DNA of 64,000 bases, from contig NW_020312827.1 in NCBI RefSeq assembly GCF_003265705.1, positions 21,271,270-21,335,269 on the forward strand, given 5' to 3'. Under the pieces are notes generated by a model. That model was not told the origin of the DNA. It saw only the letters and a list, made by a program, of their open reading frames with translations, and made no database searches. Source of the stretch: Callorhinus ursinus (lineage: Eukaryota > Chordata > Mammalia > Carnivora > Otariidae). Numbering within the stretch: the stretch's first letter is position 1; each line of letters opens with the position of its first letter. This document shows, in pieces, positions 54,300-64,000 of this stretch. The position numbers and the translations under genes are program-made.

Positions 54300-55800
54300 G
54301 TAAGTTGGGGCATTTTCTTTCTCCTTCTGTCAGAATTACTGCGGTGTCCTGAGGTGGATTTCAGAGCACTCCCCAAAAGAAGCAGTTCAAGAAGGCATTT
54401 CTAAAACTACATCTAGGATTCAAAGGGGAGAATAAGCTAAACTATACCTGAAAGGTAGGTGGATACAGATTTTTAAAGTGAAAAAAGAGAAAAAACAAAA
54501 ATGAGCAGTGGTCACTGCTCTCTCAAGACTGATGATACCAAGATGTACTAATCTATGAAAAATGTAATTAGTTTAAGTGTAATCAATATCCTATGTATTT
54601 GTGTATTTCCCAACCACTAAAAGGACTGGTTGATCAGAAGCTGAGATTGGGGTGCTGTTTATACTTTGAAGTTCAGATATTCAACCTCAGTATTTTTGTA
54701 CATGGTTTTTACCAGTACCCAAATAATGTTAAAAGCTGGTCAGCCTTTTTCTCAATAATCTCACTTGCAGGAATCTAGCATTAGGGAATAAGGTGCATGA
54801 ATGTAAAGACCACATGCTTGCAATATTTATTGTGAAATGATTTATTTTAAATGAATTTAGGAAGAAAGGGGAGACAACTTATTGTTTGACAATATAGTAC
54901 TGAATGGTTGGATAAAGTGTGGACTTTTCCACCCAGCATACCACTGTGGTTACGGAAGAGGCTTATAATAAAAAACAAACTGAAAAAAGAAATAAAATCA
55001 TGTGTACTTCAGTGATAACATGTAATGATAGACATATGAATAAAGAATAGAAGAGACTGAGAAAAACTCATAAAAGTGACTTGTTAGTTGAGAGTTAAGA
55101 CTGTGATTTCATTCCTTTCTCTGTATTTTCAAGTTTTATAAAACATTATATTCCTTTTATAAATAAACCTTTTTGTAATAAAAAACCCATATGAATTGGA
55201 AGAATGGTAAAATAAATTATGGTTCCACCTTATGATGAAAGACTATTCAGCCATAAAAAGTCATATTTTTCAAAAGTAAATATTGCCATGCTGTTATATA
55301 GGGGGAGGGGGGAGTAGAATATACAGGCATATGGAGAGTATGATGCAAATATTGAATATTTTGTGTTAAAAAAGACTTTCAGAAAGCAAGCACACAAAAT
55401 ATTAAAAGTGGCTTGGGACTAATGGTGATTTTTATTTTTTTCTTTATATGTTTTTAATGAGCAGGAAAAAAATAAGAAATCTTTAAACAATGTGGCCAAT
55501 AAAGAATAAAATATTTATTTTGTGAGTGTGAGAAATTGAAAGATGCTAATGGAGCACATTTAGTCCTGTGTAAGCAAGTGATTTTGATTGACAGTGTCCA
55601 GACCCTCGTGGGTAAATAATCTATTCCTTAGATTTAACTGGGCCATTTGGAAATTACACTGACCTTCTCAGTTTCAGTATGATGACATTGTAGGTGAATA
55701 AAATGTTTAGTGTTCTTCCACGTATATTTTACTTGCCCTTAGGAAGTGTCTTGCCAACAGGATTTGGCTTGTGAATTAAATGCTTTTTTTAAAAATATGA
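54300..55800. other. No recognised feature; possible old L1 debris
   Basis: Mostly unassigned AT-rich sequence. 'tgatgaaagactattcagcc' at 55230-55260 resembles an old L1 fragment but is too short to call. A GGGGGAGGGGGG run lies at 55301-55312. Confidence 0.35.
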
Positions 55801-55814
55801 ACAAAAAACAGAAA

Positions 55815-56010
55815 TTTTGAGTCTGTGGACTTGGGTTCAGGATACAAAATGCCACTTATACAACATTCAGCAAATCACTTGTTTCTTGATTCCTTCATCT
55901 GTAAAAATGATAATAATTAAACTTTGTCAGGTTGTTGTGAGAATTAAGAGACAGAATACGTGTGAAAATATTTAGGGCCAGACAAATGTTAGGTTATCAT
56001 TATGTGATTG
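55815..56010 (+). mobile_element. MIR SINE, sense
   Basis: 'gtctgtggacttgggttcag', 'caaatcacttgtttcttgat', 'tccttcatctgtaaaaatga' and 'tcaggttgttgtgagaatta' follow the MIR consensus from body to tail. Confidence 0.75.
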
Positions 56011-56770
56011 CTTATTATTTTTTATTTAATCATTTTAATTATGCCAGTATGCCATGCAAAACTGAAAATTATACAGACAACAACCAAAAGCCTATAACTT
56101 TTATTAGCATTTCTTAGTCTTTTGTATTTATATAATCTCTTTACTAAAAGTACTATGGAGTATGATCTTAAGTGCCTTATTCATAAGGGTTCCTTTAGGA
56201 ATAAAGGTAAAAATAAAAAGTCATCCTGAGAAAAATAAAATTGATTAAATGGCTGAGGTTTTTTACAGTGGCAGTTTTCTCAAGATGGTTTTAATTTGAA
56301 ATAATTATCATAAGTAAAACCATAAAAATGAAAATGCTTAGTAATAATGTTAGTGCTCAAATATTAAGTTCTTTGACTTCATATGGCATTATAAGCAGCA
56401 GATTAATACACTTGGTAGACTATTCAACTGGTAAAGTGTTTTATAGTTCATAAAATCAAATATGCTGAAAGTAATCTCAAGATCATTTATTATTCTCTCA
56501 CTAACTCAGCACTTAAACTGTAGAAAATGTTGGTGGTCTGCATTTGGTTGGGTTGGTATTAACATCAGTGTTGAATGTAGGGTATATGTTATGGTGATAC
56601 AAATCTGCAAAAGTTTGAAATTTCATTGTTTCATTAGGAGATATGAAAGGTTCAATAGTTACAATACATGAAAATAAGATGGTCTTTTCATCATGAGTAC
56701 CTTGACACGGCTTGTCACCAGGGATCTAAATGCTTAGGTCACAATCATGTGTCCATCTTTCCCCCTCTTC
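56011..56770. other. No recognised feature
   Basis: AT-rich unique sequence. Confidence 0.4.
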
Positions 56771-56774
56771 CTCA

Positions 56775-56915
56775 ACTTTTCCCTCTCCTTCTTCACTAGC
56801 AGGTAAGCTTCTTGGATTAGAAATTACATTGTACTTGCACATGTGTCCCAGAGCCTGTCAAAAACTCCTGATATATATTGGACAATCAGTAAACATTTGT
56901 AGAAGGAAAGAATGA
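56775..56915 (+). mobile_element. L2 3' end, sense (weak)
   Basis: 'gtaagcttcttggattagaa', 'atgtgtcccagagcctgtca' and 'caatcagtaaacatttgtag' have the order of the L2 3' end, with substantial divergence. Confidence 0.45.
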
Positions 56916-57249
56916 AGGTCCAACTGTGCATATATGACCCTCATGTAAGACTGTTCTTATGAATATAGGTATACACAGAACCAGTTCAGTAGTTGAGGGA
57001 AAAAAATTCCCCAGAAGCACATCAATTTATTTCCTTTCCCTAGCCTTTCTAATTAGTATTGTACTTTACTTGATGTTTCACGAAGCTCTTATGATTTTCA
57101 TTAAAGTTTAATGTGAATTTTTTAGGAAGGAACCAACTTTCTGCCAAAATATGGCAGGTTGATTCCCCAAATAAAGCTAAGTAATTATCTGAAAAAAATC
57201 TAGATTGATAGCCCCAGTTGATGGGCCATGGATGAGACATAGCAGTGGG

Positions 57250-57660
57250 TATTTATTGGCACTGTGTTGACACTGAAGAGGAGAAAAGGAAAAATTGTGA
57301 TCAGTTCTCTCAAGGAACCTGTACTTTAATTGAGGAGAGAAGTTACATGTAAATAAATTAATGATGTAAGATAAAAACACACTGTCTACACCACATGAGT
57401 GAAAAGCAACGTGTTTTGTAGGAGCTCTTATAAAGAAAAAAAATTGTAAAATAAGACATCATCATGGTCTAGGTTCTAGGAAAGCCATGGATTTTGTAAT
57501 TTGAGGACATGTTGGAGGAAATTAGATTCATCTCTGAAATGCAAAGAATCAGTAGTGTCAGGCAGAAAGAGCCAGAGAAGGCATCCCATGTTGGGGCTGT
57601 AATCAAACTTTGAAGAGAGTAAGGAACAAAAAGCGTTTGTTAAAAGAATATTTTTCCAAA
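57250..57660 (-). mobile_element. Possible L2-like remnant, antisense
   Basis: 'gttctctcaaggaacctgta', 'cttacatgtaaataaatta'-like text and 'gagccagagaaggcatccca' resemble old L2 debris. Low certainty and approximate borders. Confidence 0.35.
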
Positions 57661-58015
57661 AAAGTAAAATTATGAAATCATTTTACTTTTTTGACTGTTA
57701 CACAAATATAAAATGAAGTCATGACACCTGAGTTTATGTAACTCATTAATTAATGAGAGAATGAGTAAAATGTTACAGCTGACTTAAAGGAGTAAAGAAC
57801 CACATAGGTAGGCACTAGAGTGTTGAAGTGAATTTAAATAGATGCAAAACTGGCTTCTTCCGAAGTGAAGGAAGGGAATTAATTGAACCTCCCCAGACAA
57901 CTTATTTGCATATCTATGAACAAGGATCATTTGCATTGCTATCTGTTACCTACCACTCTGAGAGTTAAAGTGGTAGCAGGGCCATAGAGCCAATGGGGAG
58001 CCTTGTTTCTTTTTT

Positions 58016-58219
58016 TCTTTTTTTTTTTTTAAAGATTTTATTTATTTATTTGACAGAGAGAGAGAGAGCACAAGAAGGCAGAGCAGCAGGCAGAGGGAGA
58101 GGGAGAAGCAGGCTCTCCATTGAGCAGGGAGCCCGATGCGGGACTCGATCCCAGGACCCTGGGATCATGACCTGAGCCAAAGGCAGATGCTTAACCTACC
58201 GAGCCACCCAAGCACCCCC
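58016..58219 (-). mobile_element. CAN SINE, antisense
   Basis: Poly-T, AAAGATTTTATTTATTTATT, body GGCAGAGGGAGAGGGAGAAG, head complement CAGATGCTTAACCTACCGAG and GCACCCCCC end. It carries CCAGGACCCTGGGATC. No clear target duplication, which suggests greater age or deletion at one edge. Confidence 0.93.
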
Positions 58220-59070
58220 CATTAATGGTTTCTAATCAGGGCTTGTGGCTGGTAAATCTGGTGTGTAGGAATGCAAACGTCGTAGTTCGGTGCAGGGTAG
58301 AGTGCAGCGGTGAAAGACTGCACGTAGGAATAGAGAAAGTGCATGTTGGACATAATCCAACTTTAGAAATGTGATTGGAAAATTAGGGATTGGGCACTTG
58401 TTGCCAGAAAGACAGGGGTAAATGGATGCCCTTGTGTAGAGATGGGAATTAGTGAACTTAGTAAGTGGGAGGTCAAGGGTGAAGAGGCGATAGAGACAGT
58501 ACAGTAAGAGTCATTTGAGGAAGTTTAAAAGGAATGAAAGACAGTTCAGCTTGGAGATATAAATTCAGTTTTTCATGTCAACTCTCAAATCTATCTTTAG
58601 TTTCATTTCCATTAATATGATATTCACATACCTTCGTAGTAAAGTTAGGCCTGACCTCAGTTATCAGAGAAATCCAAAAGCAATAGTGGGTTAAGCAATA
58701 TAGAAATTAATTCCTCTCTTGTGTAACAATCCAAATGTATGGTGTCTGTGGCAGACACAGTGTCAGAAACCCAGACTGCTTCTGTCTTTTTGCTCCACTG
58801 TCCTCAAAATACTGCTTCTCATTCCTGATCCAAGATGCCTGTACCACCTCCAGGCCTTATATTTGCTTTGTAACAAGACAAAAGAAAGGAAGGGACAGTA
58901 CTTAACTTCCCTTTAGTAGAAACTAGAATTTGCACATATTATTTCTGTCCATTTCCATGAGCCAGAATTCAGTGACATGATTATAACACTGGGATTCAAA
59001 AAGAGAACCAGATAAGCCGTAGACTTTTGGAAGTTTCAAAGTAAACTTCTAAACAACTCAAGTTCAGAAA
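58220..59070. other. No confident feature
   Basis: Unassigned. 58240-58560 may be further old L2 debris. Confidence 0.35.
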
Positions 59071-59079
59071 ATAAATTAT

Positions 59080-61500
59080 AGTAGAAATTATGAAATATAC
59101 AGAACTGAATAATAGCAACACTGTGTTATAAAATGTGAATGATATAGCAAAAGTAGTATTAATGAGAAACTTAATGGCTTACATGCTTATATTAGAAAAG
59201 AAGATAAAAAATAATGAACATACCATGCAATATAAGAAATTAAAAGCATGGCACAAAAACCTAAAAACAAAAGAAAAAAAATAGAGAAAAGATTATAATG
59301 AATAGAAAACAAACATGCAGCATACAGGGCCAATAAAGTAAAGCTGGTTGTTTAAAAAGAATAAAACGACCAATATCCAGCATGACTGATGAAGAAAAAA
59401 AAGAAGATACAAATGAATAAAATAAGAATGAAAAAGTGGATAGAACTATAGCTATTTGAGAATTTAACCACATACAAGGGTATTGTGAATAATTTTGCAA
59501 TTATACATTTGCAAATTAGGAGAAATAACTAAATTCCTAGAAAAATATAATTTTCCAGAACTAAGAAGGAATAACATAGTATAAGTAAATTTTTTTAAAT
59601 AATAAAAAGTTTCATCAACAATTTTTAATCAATTACAATTTTCTCCAGAAAGGGCCACCAAGCCCAAATAAATTTTATAGATAAGTTCTACCAAATGTTA
59701 TGGGAACAGATGATTTTAATTTTATAAAAACTCTTCCAGAAACTAGAAGAGGAGGGAACATGCCAAACTCATTATGAGTTGGCATAACCTTTGAGACAAA
59801 ACCAGACGTAGAAAATATAAATAAGGGAAATTAAGGGACTTTTCATGCATTAACATGGATGCAAAAATATTATACAAAAAATATTAGCAAAATAAATCCA
59901 GGAATGTATTAAAAGGATAATTCATCATGAACAAGCTGAGTTTATTCCAGGAATTCAGAGTTGGTTTAATATTAGAAAATCAATCAATATAATTTACCAT
60001 GTGACAGATTAAGGAGAAATAAATTTAATAAGGTCATCTCAGTAGTTGAATAAGAAGCATTTATTCCCGTAATATCATTATCATCATCAAAAACCTTTTA
60101 GCAAACTGAGAAGGGAATTGACTTAATCTAAGTCATATGAAAAAACCCAATGACAAACATTACCTTAGCGTTTTGAAAGTCCTCCTTTGAGACCAGGAAC
60201 AAGGAAAGGATGCACCATTCCTCAGCTTCTGTTAGATGCTGTGCATGCAGACCTGGCCAGAGCAGTGAAGCTAGCATTGTTGTCTGAATAGTGTTACTAT
60301 CTATATAGAAAGCTCTAGGAATTCATAGTTAAATTAAGAAAAAGTTTAATAAGTTTATTCTATAAAAACCAGTTTACAAAAGTCCATTTTCCTTCTAATT
60401 CCAGCAACCAGTACAGAGAAAATGTAATTAAAAGTATACCAGTACAAAAGTAGCAAAAAATACAAAATACATGGGCGGGGGGGTGGGGAATCTAACAACA
60501 GCAATAAAAATACAAGTTCTTCATAGAGAAAACACTCAGGAATAGTCAAGACACTTCTGAAGATGGGCAAGTTGGGGGTAGTTTTCCTACTATGTATCAA
60601 ACCTTATTAAAGCTGTGAAAATTAAGATAGTGTAGTCTTGGGGCGCCTGGGTGGCTCAGTTGGTTAAGCGTCTGCCTTCAGCTCAGGTCATGATCTCAGG
60701 GTCCTGGGATCAAGCCCCGCATTGGGCTCCCTGCTCAGTGGGGAGCCTGCTTCTCCCTCTCCTGCTCCCCTGCTTGTGCTCCCTCTCTGTCAAATAAATA
60801 AACTCAAAAAAAAAGAAAAAAAAGAAAGATAGTGTAGTCTTGGCACAGGAATATGAAAGTAGGCCAATGTAATCAAATAGACTACCCAGAAACAGAAATA
60901 TGTGTGCATGGAAACTTGATGTCTCTGATATAACTGGCATCACCTATCGGTGGGGGAGTAAGGAGGGACTTTTCAATAGGTAGTATTAAAAAAAAAATGA
61001 AATTGAACTCCTAGCTCAGATGCAAAAATGGATGAAAGCCTAAGTGGGCATGGCAAACCATAAAACTTGAAAACATAGTGTCGTTTAATATCTTCATGAT
61101 ATTGGGGTTTTGAAGGATTTCTGAGGGGGGAAAAAAGACACTGAAAACATAGATCCAAAAGGACGTAACTGATGTGACCACATTAAAATTAAGAACTTCT
61201 GTAAGTCAAAAGACAACATAAAAACAGTGAAAAGAAAAGCCCATGTAGGATATATTTGTGGCAAAATATATAGCTGAGTAGCAATTTGTATCCAAATTAT
61301 TTTGGATCCAGATCTTATTGCCAACAAAGCAATTAGAAAAAGATAACCCAGATTTCAAAAAAAAAAGGGGGGGAAAGAAAAAAAGAAAGAGGGTAAAAGA
61401 CATGAGCAAGCATTTCAATTGAAAAAGAAATATGTGAACATATTCAGGTTCATTAGTAAACAGGGAAATGCTAATTAAAACCACAAAGAATTGTCATTTT
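59080..61500 (+). mobile_element. Old LINE-1, ORF2 part, sense, interrupted by a SINE
   Basis: Old L1 ORF2 wording in sense: 'agggccaataaagtaaagct', 'gataagttctaccaaatgtt', 'gaacaagctgagtttattcc', 'ggaattcagagttggtttaa', then past the SINE at 60641 'ctgaaaacatagatccaaaa' and 'gtcaaaagacaacataaaaa', ending 'ctaattaaaaccacaaagaa'. Stops and frameshifts fill every frame, and the RT catalytic box near 60250-60300 appears lost. 5' end approximate. Confidence 0.7.
60641..60825 (+). mobile_element. CAN SINE, sense, intact
   Basis: GGGCGCCTGGGTGGCTCAGT head, GGTTAAGCGTCTGCCTTCAG, TCTCAGGGTCCTGGGATCAA, tail CAAATAAATAAACTC then poly-A with two G interruptions. Exact 17-bp target duplication AAGATAGTGTAGTCTTG at 60624-60640 and 60826-60842. 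Box A (TGGCTCAGTTGG) and a box B (GGATCAAGCCC) are near consensus. Confidence 0.97.
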
Positions 61501-64000
61501 CTTCAAACTGCATGTATATATTTTATGTTCTCTTTTGTGCCTGTGACATGTTTTGCCAAAAAACAGAGGGAATGGAAACATGTTAGCAGAACTTTTTTTT
61601 CCCTAATTTTATGATTAAATGATTAATGCTGTCCCTGAGGGTAATGTTCAAAGATAGCTGGTGAGTTAGAGTCTTCAAACTGGAGTAGTACACCCCTAGG
61701 AGCATGCAGAGATTTTTCAAGGGGTCTTCAGACACAAATAGCTTTAAGAGAACCGATCTTTATATCCTCAGCTTCTACAGCACTTCAAGCGCAGAGTTCT
61801 TGACATGACTGCGTGAGGAGGCCATCTTACTTTTCCTATTCAACCTCCCACTTGACGAGAGAAAGGCCTACCTTTCACCCATCCTGGGTCGCATGATGGC
61901 AGATTCCCCCAGGCACTACAAGGTGCCAGACGAGGGGCACTTTATGATTTTGATGCTTTCATATCCTCTTTAATCAAGTCTCCTTGTCCCTGTTAGTCAT
62001 ACATATATTTTTGATAAGACAAAGAGTTCTATTAGATAGATGAGGTATTGGGAAGGGGTGTTCTGAAATCAACATATATTGTTGATTGATGATGAGGGGG
62101 AGGAATGACAATTTTATTTGATGACCTCACCTCTTTTATCAGCCTACTATAATCTGAGAAAATATAGCTCCAGAAAAGAAAACTGAGTCTTGGAAAGAAA
62201 TCATTGAAAGTGTCTTACTCATCCAGGTGACAAACTTTGGCCTGGCTCCGTGACTTATTCATTTATCTGTTTTAGGATTATAATTCAAAAGGCCATTGTC
62301 ACAGGGCACATGAAGTCAGACTTTTTTTTTTTCCTGCCAGAAAGTAAGCCAGATTGAGCTTATTGGTTTGACAATAAGGACTAGCTTTGCCAATCTGCAG
62401 ATCTAAGGTTTTAATGAAAATATATTTAATGCTAATATAAAAGTATTAAAAATTTATACTGATAGAATGGTATTAACATTAATAAGTTTTTTACTTTTCC
62501 CAATACTTTTTGCATATGTAGAACTCATTGAAATGCCTCAAAGTGAAAGAAGAACAGTTGTAGTCATTTGACAAGTCTTGGTAAATAAAGCCTCTTTCAT
62601 ATACCTTCCAAAACAGAAAGTGAGTGACTTTAATAACTACATTACCATCCTTTGGCAAGTCAAGTGGTTTCTAATTCTTTGCTTTCAACAAAATTGAAAG
62701 AGGACCTAATCGAGCTGATAGATCATTAAAATTAATTTTTGATGACAGATCTCTGTGTAGTCTTTGCCATAAAATTAGGATGGCATTCAAGAAATTGAGT
62801 GACATTGTTATAACCAAACTACTTTAATTCTCATGTACTTTTTTATGTGAACAAAATTTCTCAGTGATTAAATCTATAGAAACAACAACAAAAAAATAGA
62901 AATGAAATGGAACCTTGTCTTATTCAAACAAAAGTTAATACTTACCCAATGATACATGAGTTAATTAAGTATAGGAGAAGAGAAAGCAGTATCCGTCCCA
63001 TTAAGGGATATACTTTTGGAAGTTTTGGGCTTTACATTTAATAATTTTTCTCAAAAATTTTAATAGACCTAATATTGAGATGATAATTCAATCTATAAAA
63101 ATATATAACACTTGGAGCATTATGGTCACAGGGCATTTTAAAAATCAGTTTTTCCCTCTTGTATATACACATTTTTCTTACAGAGAAGATGAAGTATGGT
63201 AGGATAACCAATAAAAAGACTTCCAGGCATAAATACTTTTTATATTAGGATAAAAGTCTGTTGGGGAAAATAGATGGGAAATAAATTCAAAGGGCAAAGG
63301 AACAATATAAAATTTCTGTCTTTTAAGGAGGATCTTATTTATTTATTTTGTCAGTGGATAAATGGTGGTAACAAATTACTGAAGTATTTAAAGTTTGCTG
63401 GGAAAGTTTATATGAGTAATATGAGAGTTTCATTTGAAAATGTCAGTATTTATGATATTCCAGAAATTTCATCCTTTGCAACTACCTAAATTTATGATGA
63501 AAACATTTAGAAAACTTAAAAATGTGTGTGGGGGGTGGGAGGTAAGGGAGATATATAATTTAAAAAAGTATTTTAGGGGAGTATCTACTCAAAATTTTGA
63601 AAATCATTGACTTAGAGCAAATGTGTAATCATATAGCTGTAATTTGTCAGTGTTTAATCAGCTTCTCAAATCCAAGTGACCTAAGACAATCTAATCTCCC
63701 TTGTTTTCAATGTGTACTTAAAGAGATAGTGTAACTTATAGAATAAATCCTAACCTGTAGCCATATGGAGAAATGTATACATAAATTTACATATATTGAG
63801 AAAAATTATAAAACACTGGAAAACTCTTTAAAATATGGCTTTTATTTAAAAAAAAAACTGGTGGAGCTTTTGGCACACCTCTAAAGGATTCATTCAGCTA
63901 ATATTAGTGGTAACAGATTTGAACTCTGCACACCAGTAGATCTTCAAGACCTTGGTGTCCAAGAGTACAAGAGAATGCTGGTGTGTGTCTGTGGAAATCA
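61501..64000. other. No recognised feature
   Basis: AT-rich sequence to the window end with no gene or confidently assigned repeat. 61660-61740 ('ttttcaaggggtcttcagac') and 62150-62240 may be very old transposon fragments. No splice-flanked open block stands out. Confidence 0.35.

Noticed and set aside
1..64000. CRISPR arrays, bacterial operons, phage or plasmid genes, rRNA, intact tRNA genes
   Set aside because: None seen. All regular repeats are eukaryotic microsatellites, one minisatellite or transposons; the base composition and repeat families are those of a mammalian nuclear genome.

Overview
This window is non-coding, repeat-rich mammalian nuclear DNA. No intact protein-coding gene is visible. 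The source is almost certainly a carnivore. At least eleven copies of the roughly 190 bp tRNA-Lys-derived CAN SINE are present (5' end like GGGCGCCTGGGTGGCTCAG, tail CAAATAAATAAA plus poly-A), along with two copies of the shorter carnivore tRNA-Lys SINE and carnivore-type LINE-1 3' ends. The SINEs lack the dog-specific head and have the form I associate with bears, pinnipeds and mustelids, so a non-canid caniform is the best guess. That placement rests on remembered family sequences, not on a search. A run of 10 Ns inside a TG microsatellite shows this is a draft assembly.

Layout. 1-430: a six-copy, about 46 bp minisatellite. 1.2-4.7 kb: old L2/L1 debris and two SINEs. 5.0-7.2 kb: a twin-primed (5'-inverted) LINE-1 beside an older LINE-1 3' end. 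7.65-12.4 kb: a long antisense ancient LINE-1. 12.49-12.74 kb: a tRNA-Ile-like sequence with a non-tRNA tail. 13-18.7 kb: L2 and MIR remnants. 18.77-25.13 kb: two antisense LINE-1s carrying SINE insertions and a second small inverted LINE-1. 26-28 kb: a hAT element nested in a MIR3. 28-34 kb: mostly unique sequence, with an orphan LINE-1 5' UTR at 29.1-30.1 kb. 34.7-45.4 kb: SINEs, L2, MIR, an old MaLR LTR, several CA/TG microsatellites and a hAT element with a perfect target duplication. 46-58 kb: mostly single-copy sequence with one more MaLR LTR and two LINE-1 3' ends. 58-61.5 kb: SINEs and a sense-strand old LINE-1. 61.5-64 kb: no recognised feature.

The only coding signals outside transposons are three short candidate exons on the + strand (32909-32958, 46082-46171, 54276-54299). 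Each has a good acceptor and an open frame, and the outer two also have near-consensus donors. Read together they suggest that the right half of the window is intronic sequence of a large gene encoding a coiled-coil protein, which I cannot name. Everything else is best read as intronic or intergenic DNA shaped by successive retrotransposon insertions. I found no convincing new molecular system. The most unusual items are the minisatellite with repeated nuclear-receptor-like half-sites, the tRNA-Ile composite element, the two inverted LINE-1s and the microexon.
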